From contig NC_003155.5 in assembly GCF_000009765.2 (NCBI RefSeq), positions 7,068,001-7,132,000 on the forward strand: 64,000 bases of DNA, in the 5' to 3' direction. Source of the stretch: Streptomyces avermitilis MA-4680 = NBRC 14893 (GTDB taxonomy: Bacteria; Actinomycetota; Actinomycetes; Streptomycetales; Streptomycetaceae). A program made the position numbers and the translations under genes. The notes under the pieces were generated by a model that ran no database searches, had not been told where the DNA came from, and saw nothing but the letters and a program-made list of their open reading frames with translations. This document shows positions 15,639 to 24,671 of the stretch, one piece after another (the first letter of the stretch is position 1; every line of letters starts with the position of its first letter).

Positions 15639-16970
15639 CTATCGGGCTGCCACGGCGGGAGTTGGGGTGGCGGGGGGTGTCTCGGCCGGAAGCGGGGAGT
15701 GTTCGGCGTGCGGCGGCGCCGGCTCCTCGGGGTGGGCCGGTGCGGAGGGTGCGCTGCGTCTCAGCAGGCGGCCCGCGAGCGAGGCCTGTTGCAGGGGCAC
15801 CGGACGCGGGGCGGCAGGACCCGAGGGATCCGGGGCCTGCGGCTCGGGCGGCGTATGTCCTGCCGTCGGCGCGGCCGGGCCGTACCGCTCCGGATCTCCC
15901 GGGCCCGTCCCCGTCGGTGCCGCCACCCGCGCCACCCCGCAGGGCACCGCCGCCGTCGCGAACGGCAGATGCAGCACCCCGTCCTCGGTCCACAGCCCGG
16001 TGCCCGCCAGCCACCCCTCGGGCGCCGGAAGATGGTGGATCTGGCGTTCGGCGGGGCGCCACACCCCCACCCAGCTGCCCGCCGGGCCGTCGACGCGCAG
16101 GGCCACCGCACAGCGCTCCGGCGTCAGCACCTGCCCCGGCTGGATGGCGAACGGTGTCAGCACGAGGGGCGCGCCCCCGTTCACGCCGAGGGGGGACGGA
16201 GGGCCCGTCAGCCGCAGGGACTCCGGGAAGCGGACCGGCAGCGTGCTCCCCAGTACGCCCCAGCCCAGCCGGTCGTGTCCCGGCGACGGCGCGTCCGAGC
16301 GGATGAGCAGCAGCCCGCTGTCGGCGTCCGCGAGGAGCAGCCGGTCGTCGCTGTGCTCCGCGATCTGGAGCAGCGGCGACATCTCGCCGCCGCGCTCCAG
16401 GTCGACCACGACCGTCTTCGTACGACCGTTCAGCGTGCGGTCCAGGGCCAGCAGCCGTCCCGTCGCGTCCAGCCACACCCCGCCCGAGCAGTGCCCCGGC
16501 ACCTCGGCCAGATGCTCGGGCCCGAACGCGCCGGCCGCCACCAGCCACACCGCCGTGGAGCCACCGCCCACCGCGAGGGCGTACGCCCGGTCCCCGCCCG
16601 GCGCGGGCGGCAGCAGCCGCAGCCGGGTCCCCTCGTCCGGGCACTCCACCGCGCCGAGCGGCAGCTCACCGGTGGCCGGCCCCGTCGGATACAGCAGCGA
16701 GAACGTGTGCCGCCGGTCCGCGACACGGTGGATCAGCACCCGCCCGTCGGACATCGGCAGCACCTCGGTGCCGGGCTCCTCGGGCTGGTTGCCCGGCAGC
16801 GGCACGGCGTACGGCTCGGGGCCGTCCAGCGTCCAGCGCTCCGGAAACCAGGACTCGCCGTCCAGCGCGAGGCGTGCCGCGTAGGACCCGTCAGCGGTGA
16901 TCACACATCCGGGCCGGGCGCCCCGCTCGTTCCCGCTCTCCGCCACAGACTCCCAGGCACAGACCGTCAT
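15639..16970 (-). CDS. conserved hypothetical protein, propeller-like, Pro-rich tail
   Basis: A 443-residue protein with no signal peptide. Residues 1-350 contain repeated short beta-type segments (SDGRVLIHRV, GDRAYALAVGGG, DDRLLLADADSGLLLI) of the kind seen in beta-propellers. The last 90 residues are Pro/Ala/Glu-rich and probably disordered. The ATG at 16970 is chosen because GGAGGTGA lies 7 bases upstream; a start at 17012 lacks this. It is divergent from the Nif3 operon. No enzyme motif was recognised. Confidence 0.65.
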   Translation of the reverse strand: MTVCAWESVAESGNERGARPGCVITADGSYAARLALDGESWFPERWTLDGPEPYAVPLPGNQPEEPGTEVLPMSDGRVLIHRVADRRHTFSLLYPTGPATGELPLGAVECPDEGTRLRLLPPAPGGDRAYALAVGGGSTAVWLVAAGAFGPEHLAEVPGHCSGGVWLDATGRLLALDRTLNGRTKTVVVDLERGGEMSPLLQIAEHSDDRLLLADADSGLLLIRSDAPSPGHDRLGWGVLGSTLPVRFPESLRLTGPPSPLGVNGGAPLVLTPFAIQPGQVLTPERCAVALRVDGPAGSWVGVWRPAERQIHHLPAPEGWLAGTGLWTEDGVLHLPFATAAVPCGVARVAAPTGTGPGDPERYGPAAPTAGHTPPEPQAPDPSGPAAPRPVPLQQASLAGRLLRRSAPSAPAHPEEPAPPHAEHSPLPAETPPATPTPAVAAR

Positions 16971-17243
16971 CGTTCGGTCACCTCCGGCGACGAAGCTAGT
17001 TTTCGTACGCACAGACGTGAGAGGGGCGGGCGGTCATTTCACACATAAGGGTGCTGGTCTCGCGATTCGCCTGTGGAAACGGGGGCGGGTGTGCTCGACG
17101 GGGAGCGTGCGACGCGTTCCGAGCTCGCCCCGGTGCGGTTCACACGCCCTCCGGGGCCTTCGGCGGCGGGTGCCGGGCCGGTGAGCCGGGTCGATGCACC
17201 CGCGACCGGCGGGACAGGGGCGCAGGGCAGGTAGCCTTTCCCC

Positions 17244-18107
17244 GTGCCCCGTCTGTCTGAAGTCATCGCCGCGCTCGAGAACCTGTGGCCCGCCGAGTGG
17301 GCCGAGTCCTGGGACGCGGTCGGCACCGTCGTGGGCGACCCCGACCAGGAGGTCGCGCGGGTCCTGTTCGCCGTCGACCCCGTTCGGGAGATCGTCGACG
17401 AGGCGGTGCACCTGGGTGCCGACCTGCTCGTCACCCACCACCCGCTCTATCTGCGCGGTACGACGACGGTCGCGGCGTCCACCTTCAAGGGCCGCGCCGT
17501 GCACACCCTGATCAAGAACGACATCGCGCTGCACGTCGCCCACACCAACGCCGACCGCGCCGACCCGGGAGTCAGTGACGCCCTCGCCGGAGCGCTGGAC
17601 CTGCGTGTCGTACGGCCCCTCGTGCCGGACCCGGGCGACCCCGACGGCCGCCGGGGACTCGGCCGCGTCTGCGCACTCGACCACCCGGTGACGGTGCGCG
17701 AGTTCGCCGCACGCGCCGCCGCACGGCTGCCCGCCACCGCGCAGGGCATCCGCGTCGCGGGCGACCCCGAGGCCCTCGTCCGTACGGTCGCCGTCAGCGG
17801 CGGCTCCGGCGACAGCCTCTTCGACGACGTACGCGCGGCCGGCGTCGACGCCTTCCTCACCGCGGACCTGCGCCACCACCCGGCGTCGGAATTCATGGCG
17901 GACCGCGCCCACAGTCCTCTCGCGCTGCTCGACGCGGCGCACTGGGCCACGGAATGGCCCTGGTGCGAGCTGGCAGCCGCCCAGCTCGACGAGATTTCCG
18001 ACCGCCACGGCTGGGACCTGCGGGTCCATGTGTCGAAGACGGTCACCGACCCCTGGACCGCCCACGCGGCGTCCACCACCACTGATTCCCTTGGAGCCCC
18101 CAACTGA
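17244..18107 (+). CDS. Nif3-like dinuclear metal centre protein
   Basis: A 287-residue member of the NIF3/YbgI family, a toroidal hexamer with a two-metal site. The metal ligands show in LLVTHHPLYL near residue 59, HTNADRADPG near residue 98, and the later Asp/His/Glu residues of the C-terminal half. Biochemical role is unsettled in the family (GTP cyclohydrolase-like fold). The GTG at 17244 is the family-consistent start. Its stop codon TGA is shared with the CTG start of the next gene, so the two are translationally coupled. The trio Nif3 - zinc ribbon - RNase H/phosphatase is conserved in actinobacteria, including M. tuberculosis. Confidence 0.88.
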   Translation: MPRLSEVIAALENLWPAEWAESWDAVGTVVGDPDQEVARVLFAVDPVREIVDEAVHLGADLLVTHHPLYLRGTTTVAASTFKGRAVHTLIKNDIALHVAHTNADRADPGVSDALAGALDLRVVRPLVPDPGDPDGRRGLGRVCALDHPVTVREFAARAAARLPATAQGIRVAGDPEALVRTVAVSGGSGDSLFDDVRAAGVDAFLTADLRHHPASEFMADRAHSPLALLDAAHWATEWPWCELAAAQLDEISDRHGWDLRVHVSKTVTDPWTAHAASTTTDSLGAPN

Positions 18108-18847
18108 ACGCCGCGCCCGCCGACCAGATCCGACTCCTCGACGTCCAGGCCCTCGACGCCCGCCTCCAGCAGCTCGCCCACAAGCGGAGGTCGCTGCCCG
18201 AGCACGCCGAGATCGAGTCGCTGAACAAGGACCTCACGCAGCTGCGTGACCTGCTGGTGGCCGCTCAGACCGAGGAGAGCGACACCTCCCGCGAGCAGAC
18301 CAAGGCCGAGCAGGACGTCGACCAGGTGCGCCAGCGCGCCGTCCGTGACCAGCAGCGCCTCGACTCCGGCGCCGTCACTTCCCCGAAGGACCTGGAGAAC
18401 CTCCAGCGCGAGATCGTCTCGCTCGCCAAGCGACAGGGCGACCTGGAGGACGTGGTCCTGGAGATCATGGAGCGCCGCGAGTCCGCGCAGGAGCGGGTCG
18501 CCGAGCTGACCGGGCGCGTCTCCTCCGTGCAGGCGAAGATCGACGACGCGACGGCCCGCCGGGACGCGGCGTTCGAGTCGCTGGACGGCGAGGCGGCCTC
18601 GGTGACGAAGGAGCGCGAGGTCATCTCGGCCTCGGTCCCGGCCGATCTCCTGAAGCTCTACGACAAGCTGCGCGCTCAGCAGGGCGGCGTCGGCGCGGCC
18701 CGCCTCTACCAGCGCCGGTGCGAGGGCTGCCACATCGAGCTCAACATCACCGAGCTGAACGACGTCCGGTCCGCGCCGCGTGACACCGTCGTCCGCTGCG
18801 AGAACTGCCGCCGCATCCTGGTGCGCACGTCCGACTCCGGTCTGTAA
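18104..18847 (+). CDS. C4-type zinc-ribbon coiled-coil protein with CTG start
   Basis: A 247-residue protein. Residues about 15-190 are heptad-rich coiled coil (SLNKDLTQLRDLL, LENLQREIVSLAKRQGDLED). The C terminus is a zinc ribbon with CEGCHIEL and CENCRRIL. The start is CTG at 18104: it overlaps the Nif3 stop as CTGA, and TTGGAG lies 8 bases upstream. The reading MNAAPADQIRLLDVQALD matches the expected family N terminus. The next usable start, GTG 18257, would delete 51 residues of conserved coiled coil. The family is implicated in nucleic-acid or membrane-linked stress functions; the role here is not proven. Confidence 0.85.
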   Translation: MNAAPADQIRLLDVQALDARLQQLAHKRRSLPEHAEIESLNKDLTQLRDLLVAAQTEESDTSREQTKAEQDVDQVRQRAVRDQQRLDSGAVTSPKDLENLQREIVSLAKRQGDLEDVVLEIMERRESAQERVAELTGRVSSVQAKIDDATARRDAAFESLDGEAASVTKEREVISASVPADLLKLYDKLRAQQGGVGAARLYQRRCEGCHIELNITELNDVRSAPRDTVVRCENCRRILVRTSDSGL

Positions 18848-18856
18848 GAGGACTGC

Positions 18857-20173
18857 GTGGTGCGGGAGTTCATCGTCGAGGCCGACGGCGGTTCCCGGGG
18901 CAACCCGGGGCCCGCGGGCTACGGCGCCGTGGTGATCGACGCGGCGACGGGCGAGACGCTGGCGGAGACGGCCGAGTACATCGGCGTCGCCACGAACAAC
19001 GTGGCCGAGTACCGGGGGCTGCTGGCCGGGCTGAAGGCGGCCCGCGCCCTGGACCCGGCCGCCCGGATCCGCGTCCGCATGGACTCCAAACTCGTGGTCG
19101 AGCAGATGTCGGGCCGATGGAAGATCAAGCACCCCGACATGAAGCCGCTGGCGAGGGAAGCGGCGGCGGTCTTCCCGCCGTCACAGGTCACGTACGAGTG
19201 GATTCCGCGCGAGCGGAACAAGCACGCCGACCGGCTCGCGAACGAGGCGATGGACGCCGGCAAGCGGGGGGAGCGGTGGTCCCCGTCGACGTCCACCGCG
19301 GAACTGTCCGCCCGGACGCCGGCCCCCGCGGCCCCCGAGCCGACGGGGCCACCCGGAGACGCGGCGGCGGGCGCGGCCAGGGCTCGGGCGGCGCTGGCCG
19401 GTGGACGCGTGGCGACGAGCCCTGCGGTCCCTGAACCGGGCGGCACCGCTGCCGACACCGGCGCGCGGGCCGCGCGCGATGTTGCCTCCGTGCCGGCCGA
19501 TGCTGACGTGCGGGCCGCGCGCAACGTCGCGTCCCCGCCCGCCGACCTCGGCGCCCCCGCCACCTTCGTGCTGTTGCGGCACGGGGAGACCCCGCTGACG
19601 CCGCAGAAGCGGTTCTCGGGGAGCGGTGGCAGTGATCCGGCCCTCTCCGACGTGGGCCGCCGGCAGGCCGAACTCGTCGGTGCCGCCCTCGCCGCACGCG
19701 GCACCATCCAGGCCGTCGTGTCCTCGCCGCTGGCCCGCTGCCGCGAGACCGCCGGGATCGTCGCCGCCCGCCTCGGTATCGAGGTGAGCGTCGAGGAGGG
19801 GCTGCGCGAGACCGACTTCGGCGCCTGGGAGGGGCTGACCTTCGGCGAGGTGCGCGAGCGCCACCCCGAGGACATGAACGCCTGGCTGGCCGACCCGGAG
19901 GCCGAGCCCACCGGCGGCGGGGAGAGCTTCGCCGCCGTCGCCCGGCGCGTCGCCACCACCCGCGACAAGCTCCTCGCCGCGTACGCGGGCCGCACGGTCC
20001 TGCTCGTCTCGCACGTCACGCCGATCAAGACCCTCGTACGACTCGCCCTCGACGCGCCCCCGCAGTCCCTGTTCCGGATGGAACTGTCGGCGGCCTCCGT
20101 CTCGGCCGTGGCGTACTACGCGGACGGAAACGCGTCCGTGCGTCTGCTGAACGACACGTCGCACCTCCGCTGA
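18857..20173 (+). CDS. bifunctional RNase H / acid phosphatase
   Basis: A 438-residue fusion, the counterpart of mycobacterial Rv2228c. The type I RNase H domain (residues 1-135) shows its acidic active site in VEADGGSRGNPGPAG, NVAEYRGLL, RMDSKLVVEQ and KHADRLANEAMD. An Ala/Pro-rich linker (about 140-230) contains repeated RAARDVAS/RAARNVAS. The phosphoglycerate-mutase-like phosphatase domain has LLRHGETPLT, RETDFGAWEG and VSHVTPIKTL. The first half removes RNA from RNA-DNA hybrids; the second resembles alpha-ribazole phosphatase (CobC). GTG 18857 or GTG 18860 could start it. Last gene of the Nif3 operon. Confidence 0.9.
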   Translation: MVREFIVEADGGSRGNPGPAGYGAVVIDAATGETLAETAEYIGVATNNVAEYRGLLAGLKAARALDPAARIRVRMDSKLVVEQMSGRWKIKHPDMKPLAREAAAVFPPSQVTYEWIPRERNKHADRLANEAMDAGKRGERWSPSTSTAELSARTPAPAAPEPTGPPGDAAAGAARARAALAGGRVATSPAVPEPGGTAADTGARAARDVASVPADADVRAARNVASPPADLGAPATFVLLRHGETPLTPQKRFSGSGGSDPALSDVGRRQAELVGAALAARGTIQAVVSSPLARCRETAGIVAARLGIEVSVEEGLRETDFGAWEGLTFGEVRERHPEDMNAWLADPEAEPTGGGESFAAVARRVATTRDKLLAAYAGRTVLLVSHVTPIKTLVRLALDAPPQSLFRMELSAASVSAVAYYADGNASVRLLNDTSHLR

Positions 20174-20271
20174 GCCGGCGGGGCGTCGCGCTTCCGCTGA
20201 GCCGGCGGGGCGTGCCGTTTCCGCTGGGCCGAGGGGGCGTCGCGCTTCCGCTGGGCCGACGGGGCGTGCCG
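20164..20271 (+). repeat. four 27-bp tandem repeats overlapping a stop codon
   Basis: Units at 20164, 20191, 20218 and 20245, built on TTCCGCTGAGCCGGCGGGGCG with alternating GTCGCG and GTGCCG ends. The first unit includes the stop of the RNase H/phosphatase gene. A fifth partial copy reaches the aldolase stop. Confidence 0.8.
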
Positions 20272-20282
20272 TCTCCGTCGGG

Positions 20283-20942
20283 TCAGCGGCCCAGTGCCGC
20301 CGCCTCGCGCGCCAGTTCCTCGATCCGCAGCCAGTCCCGCGCGGCCACCGCGTCCCCGGGCAGCATCCAACTCCCGCCCACGCAGCCGACGTTGGGCAGC
20401 GCCAGGTACGCGGGGGCGGACGCGAGGGCGATCCCGCCCGTCGGACAGAAGCGCGCCTGGGGCAGTGGCCCGGCCAGCGACCGCAGATAGTCCGTACCGC
20501 CCGCCGCCCGCGCCGGGAAGAACTTCATCTCCCGCACCCCCCGCTCCAGCAGCGCCACGACCTCCGACGTGGTCGACACCCCCGGCAGGAACGGCAGCCC
20601 GGACCCCTGCATCGCCGCCAGCAGTTCCTCCGTCCACCCGGGACTGACCAGGAAGCGGGCGCCCGCCGCCACGCAGTCCGCCACCTGCGTCGGCGTGATC
20701 ACCGTGCCCGCCCCGACCACCGCGTCCGGGACTTCCGCCGCGACCGCCCGGATCGCGTCCAGCGCCGCCGGGGTCCGCAGCGTCACCTCGATCGCGGGCA
20801 GGCCGCCCGCGACCAGCGCCCGGGCCAGCGGTACCGCGTCGGCGGCGTCCTCGACGACCACCACGGGCACGACGGGAGCGAGATCCAGCACGGACGCGCG
20901 CGGCGAGGAGGGCAGCTCGGCGGGAGGCAGCGGTGAGGTCAT
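20283..20942 (-). CDS. eda: KDPG / KHG aldolase
   Basis: A 219-residue class I aldolase of the Entner-Doudoroff route. It splits 2-keto-3-deoxy-6-phosphogluconate to pyruvate and glyceraldehyde-3-phosphate (or acts on 4-hydroxy-2-oxoglutarate). The signature VVEDAADAVPLARALVAGG, the AIEVTLRT strand, VGAGTVITP, FLVSPG and the Schiff-base lysine in REMKFFPA are all present, with CPTGGI for phosphate binding. The ATG at 20942 fits the family. A GTTGCA-N5-TGCAAC palindrome 41 bp upstream may be its operator. No edd or other sugar-acid gene is adjacent. Confidence 0.9.
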   Translation of the reverse strand: MTSPLPPAELPSSPRASVLDLAPVVPVVVVEDAADAVPLARALVAGGLPAIEVTLRTPAALDAIRAVAAEVPDAVVGAGTVITPTQVADCVAAGARFLVSPGWTEELLAAMQGSGLPFLPGVSTTSEVVALLERGVREMKFFPARAAGGTDYLRSLAGPLPQARFCPTGGIALASAPAYLALPNVGCVGGSWMLPGDAVAARDWLRIEELAREAAALGR

Positions 20943-20982
20943 GGCCTCATCCTGCCCATGGTGTGCAGCACGCGCAAAGGGT

Positions 20983-20999
20983 GTTGCACATGCTGCAAC
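20983..20999. promoter_or_regulatory. operator-like palindrome GTTGCA-N5-TGCAAC
   Basis: Perfect six-base arms around CATGC, between the yaaA stop and the eda start, in a stretch rich in GTGCAGC/TGCAAC repeats. A looser relative (GTTGCAcccc TGCAGC) lies at about 23769 before the AraC gene. Confidence 0.45.
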
Positions 21000-21038
21000 G
21001 GCGCAACGGTGCAGCGGTGCAGCGGTGGGTGGTGCGGG

Positions 21039-21839
21039 TCAGTGGATCTCCGTCACCACCACGTCCAGCGCCCAGGCCTTCCCCGCCTTCGCGGGCGCCT
21101 GCGCCTCCACCGCGTACCCGAGGTCCCGCAGGGCCTCCACCAGCTCCGCCGGGTTCTTGGGGGCGGTCCCGGCCGCGAGCAGGGAGCGGACGATCTTCCC
21201 CTTCGTCGCCTTGTTGAAGTGGCTGACCACTGAACGCTTCTCCACCCCGTTCACGATCTGGGAGTGCAGCACCCGCACGGTCGCCGTCCGCCCCGCGACC
21301 TCCCCCTTCGGCTTCCACGCCGCCGCGTACGCGGCGGAACGCAGGTCGAGCACCAGCCCGCCCCCGGCCGCCTCGGGAAGCGCCGACTCCATCGGCGTAC
21401 GCCAGTGCGCGCCCAGCGCCCCGAGTCCCGGCAGCTTCACGCCCATCGAGCAGCGGTACGAGGGGATGCGGTCGCCGATGTGCACGGCACCCCACAGGCC
21501 GGAGAAGACGAGCAGCGACCTGCCCGCGCGGCGCTTGGCCGCCGGGTCCAGCGAGGCCAGGTCCAGGGCGTCGTACAGGACGCCGGTGTAGATCTCCCCG
21601 GCGGGCCGTGCCCCGGCCGTGCGCAGGCCGGCGTTCTTGGCGACCTCGCCGCGCAGGCCCTCGCTCAGCCCGAGCACCTCGCGTGCCTTGTCCTCGTCCG
21701 CCGCGCACAGCTCGACCAGTTCGTCGAGCACGGCCTCGCGCGCCGCGCCGAGCGACGGCAGCGACAGCGACTCCGGCTTCAGCGGGGCGCCGCGGCCGGA
21801 GGCGGCCTTGCCTTCGGAGGGCGGCAGCAGGACGAGCAC
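21039..21839 (-). CDS. yaaA: peroxide stress protein YaaA (DUF328)
   Basis: A 266-residue protein opening with LVLLPPSEGKA, the hallmark of the YaaA/DUF328 family. Other family segments are ARREVLGLSEGL-like LSEGLRGEVAKN, LLVFSGLWGAVHIGD and SHFNKATKGKIVRSLL. In E. coli YaaA lowers intracellular free iron during hydrogen peroxide stress; the actinobacterial role is inferred from family only. The start at 21839 gives the canonical N terminus. It lies upstream of eda on the same strand with a 96-bp gap, so co-transcription is possible but not required. Confidence 0.88.
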   Translation of the reverse strand: MLVLLPPSEGKAASGRGAPLKPESLSLPSLGAAREAVLDELVELCAADEDKAREVLGLSEGLRGEVAKNAGLRTAGARPAGEIYTGVLYDALDLASLDPAAKRRAGRSLLVFSGLWGAVHIGDRIPSYRCSMGVKLPGLGALGAHWRTPMESALPEAAGGGLVLDLRSAAYAAAWKPKGEVAGRTATVRVLHSQIVNGVEKRSVVSHFNKATKGKIVRSLLAAGTAPKNPAELVEALRDLGYAVEAQAPAKAGKAWALDVVVTEIH

Positions 21840-21917
21840 GGGTTCTCCTCGGGGCGTGGTGCGGGGGCTTGCGCCAGATTAATGGGTGCGGTCGAGACGG
21901 GTTTGCACGCGGGGGCG

Positions 21918-22082
21918 GAGGCCTTCTGCCGGGGGTGGAGGTCTGGTGCTCCGGGGCTGGAGGTCTTGTGCCGGGGGTGGCGGCCCGGTGCCGGGGGTCG
22001 AGGTCTTGTGCCGGGGGTGGCGGCCCGGTGCCCCGGGGTCGAGGTCCTCTGCCCGGCGGTGGCGGTCCGGTGCTCCGGGGAC
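21918..22082. repeat. four ~41-bp GC-rich tandem repeats
   Basis: Units start at 21918, 21960, 22000 and 22041 and follow the pattern GAGGTCTTGTGCCGGGGGTGG then CGGCCCGGTGCC. A fifth degenerate copy begins near 22083. They fill most of the 438 bases between yaaA and the RNB gene; the rest (22100-22277) is low-complexity GC with no gene seen. Open frames across the repeats are Gly/Arg-rich and not credible. Confidence 0.8.
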
Positions 22083-22277
22083 GGAGGCCCCTGCCAGGGC
22101 GGCCATCCCGCGCCGGGAGGGGAGGCGGTCCCGCGCCGGTGGGGCGGCGCCCCGGACGGGCGGGCGGCGCCGCAGACGGGCGGGCCGGAGGTCCCGGCGG
22201 GCGGCCCGAGGCCCTGGCGGGCGGCCGGAGGCCCGGGGTGCCGCCCCCACCCGCCCCCGCCAAAACGCTCGAACCCA

Positions 22278-23718
22278 ATGCCCCGCCGCCAAAATCCGCG
22301 TCACCGGCGCCCCCGAGGCCCCGCTGCGGGCCGCCCTCGGCGCGCTGCGCACCGAACTCGGGGTGCCCGGGACCTTCCCGCCGGAAGCGCTCGCCGAGGC
22401 GGAGCGGGCCGCTACGGCCCCCGTACCGCCGTCGTACGACGCGACCGACATCCCCCTGTTCACCATCGACCCGCCCACCGCCACCGACCTCGACCAGGCG
22501 ATGCACCTGTCCCGGCACGGCGGCGGCTTCCGGGTGCGGTACGCCATCGCGGACGTCGCCGCCTTCGTCGTACCCGGCGGTGCCCTGGACGCCGAGGCCC
22601 ACCGCCGGGTGAACACCCTCTACTTCCCGGACGAGAAGGTCCCGCTGCATCCGCCCCGGCTCGGCGAAGGCGCCGCGAGCCTGCTCCCGGACCAGACCTG
22701 CCCGGCCGTCCTGTGGACGATCGACCTCGACGCGGACGGCCGTACCGCGGCGGTCGACGTCCGCCGCGCCCTCGTCCGCAGCCGCGCCCAGCTCGACTAC
22801 GAGGGCGTACAGAAGCAGATCGACACGGCGACGGCCGAGGAACCGCTCGCCCTGCTCGAGGACATCGGACGGCTGCGCGAGAACCTCGAGATCGAACGCG
22901 GCGGCATCTCCCTCGACGTGCCCGAGCAGGAGATCGTCGAACACGACCACACGTACGCACTCGCCTACCGCGCCCCGCTGCCCGCCGACCGCTGGAACGC
23001 ACAGATCTCCCTCCTCACCGGGATGGCCGCCGCCGAGCTGATGCTCGCGCACGGCACCGGCATCCTGCGGACACTCCCGGCCGCCCCCGACGGCGCGGTC
23101 GGCCGGCTGCGCCGCACCGCCCACGCCCTGCGCGTCGACTGGCCGCACCACGTCTCGTACGCGCGGCTCATCCGCTCCCTCGACCCGCGGCTGCCGCACC
23201 ACGCGGCCTTCCTCCTGGAGTGCACGACGCTGCTGCGCGGCGCCGGCTACACCACCTTCCGCGACGGCGCGCTCCCCGCGATCACCACCCACGCCGCCGT
23301 CGCCGCGCCCTACGCCCACTGCACCGCCCCGCTGCGCCGCCTCGCCGACCGGTACGCGTCCGAGATCTGCCTCGCGGCCGTCGCGGGCCAGGCGCCGCCG
23401 GACTGGGTCCTGGCCGCCCTCGACGACCTGCCCAAGGAGATGGCCGACGGCAGCCACCGGGCCGCCACCGTCGAGCGGGAGTGCGTCGACATCGTCGAGG
23501 CCGCGCTGCTCAAGGACCGCGTCGGCGACGTCTTCGACGGCTGCGTGGTCGACGTGAAGGAGCGCGAACCCACCGTCGGCACCGTCCAGTTGGAGTCTCC
23601 GGCCGTCGTCGCGCGTATCGACGGCGGCACTGCGAAGCTGCCGCTGGGGGAGCGGCTGCGGGTGCGGCTCACCCAGGCGGACCCCGGTACGGCCAAGGTG
23701 CGCTTCGCACCTGCCTGA
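22278..23718 (+). CDS. RNB-domain ribonuclease (RNase II/R family), apparent frameshift at 5' end
   Basis: About 480 residues. The RNB catalytic acids are in FTIDPPTATDLDQA, with RYAIADVAAFV, HPPRLGEGAASLLPDQ and the C-terminal YAHCTAPLRRLADRYAS typical of this processive 3'-5' exonuclease family. The C terminus adds a short OB/S1-like part (VGDVFDGCVVDV). The ATG at 22278 reads MPRRQ, then goes out of frame in a run of four A (22291-22294). Removing one A gives MPRRQIRVTGAPEAPL, the expected family start, continuous with the main frame. The alternative, an upstream start at 21886, would add 130 Gly/Arg-rich residues encoded by repeats. So this is either a real or a sequencing frameshift. Confidence 0.8.
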
Positions 23719-23824
23719 CCACGGCCGGCCCGCCCACATCCCGCGGCATGGAACGAGGGCCTCCGGACGTTGCACCCCTGCAGCAGGTGCGACATGCACG
23801 TGGGTGGGACAGGAAGGACGCCAG

Positions 23825-24652
23825 GTGAGCGCACGTGAGCAGGCCCTGTGGACCCGGGCGCACCTCGGCCGCTGCGGGCCGCCGCTCGACCTGCTGACCG
23901 CACGCTTCGACCAACACCGCTACGCCCCGCACGCCCACGAGGAGTTCACCATCGGCGTCTGCGTCGGCGGCTCCGAGATCATCGACTACCGCGGCGGTCA
24001 CATCCGCACCGGCCCCGGCTCCATCGTCGTACTGGCCCCCGGCGAGATGCACACCGGCGGCCCCGGCGCCTGCGACGGCTACGCCTACCGCGCCCTGTAC
24101 GCACAGACCCCACTGCTCACCGACGGCACCCTGGGCGGCCTCCCGCACTTCCGCGAGCCGCTCCTCGACGACCCGGAACTGGCCGCCGCCCTGCGCGCCG
24201 CACACACCGAACTCAGTCTCTGCCCCGACCCGTTGGAGGCCGAGTCCCGGCTGCCGTGGCTGCTCACCGCGCTCGCCCGGCGCCACTCCACGGCCCGCCA
24301 GGTCAGCGACACGGTGCCCGGCGCGGGCCACATCGCACACGCCGTCCGCGACCGCCTCGCCGACGAACTCACCACCCCGCCCTCCCTCGCCGACCTCGCC
24401 GCCGACCTGGGCCTGTCCCGCTACCAGCTGCTGCGTGCCTTCCGTACGACGATGGGGATACCGCCGTACGCCTGGCTCGCCCAGTACCGCGTGGTCCGGG
24501 CCCGCGGGCTCCTGGAGTCCGGGCTGCGACCGGCCGAGGTCGCCGGCCTGGTGGGGTTCGCCGACCAGGCCCACCTCACCCGCTGGTTCCGCCGAGTGCT
24601 GGGGGTGACTCCGGCGGCGTACCGCAACAGCGTTCAAGACAGGGGGTGCTGA
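23825..24652 (+). CDS. AraC-family transcriptional regulator
   Basis: A 275-residue regulator. The N-terminal cupin-like AraC_binding domain has HEEFTIGVCVGG, then GPGSIVVLAPGEMHTGG. The C-terminal double helix-turn-helix is in the last 100 residues: LADLAADLGLSRYQLLRAFR and GFADQAHLTRWFRRVLGVTP. The GTG at 23825 is chosen because GGAAGGA lies about 8 bases before it. It is followed after 19 bp by an EamA-family exporter, a frequent AraC-EamA pair, so it probably controls that gene in response to a small-molecule effector. Confidence 0.88.
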   Translation: MSAREQALWTRAHLGRCGPPLDLLTARFDQHRYAPHAHEEFTIGVCVGGSEIIDYRGGHIRTGPGSIVVLAPGEMHTGGPGACDGYAYRALYAQTPLLTDGTLGGLPHFREPLLDDPELAAALRAAHTELSLCPDPLEAESRLPWLLTALARRHSTARQVSDTVPGAGHIAHAVRDRLADELTTPPSLADLAADLGLSRYQLLRAFRTTMGIPPYAWLAQYRVVRARGLLESGLRPAEVAGLVGFADQAHLTRWFRRVLGVTPAAYRNSVQDRGC

Positions 24653-24671
24653 CGCGGCCGACACTCGCCGC

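Noticed and set aside
21886..22290. 130-residue N-terminal extension of the RNB protein
   Set aside because: It is encoded by the 41-bp tandem repeats, is nearly all Gly/Arg/Pro/Ala and has no ribosome site.
20947..23799. 950-codon open frame on the minus strand across yaaA and the RNB gene
   Set aside because: It is antisense to two clear genes, has Gly/Arg/Ala-rich composition and no domain; long false frames are normal at this GC content.
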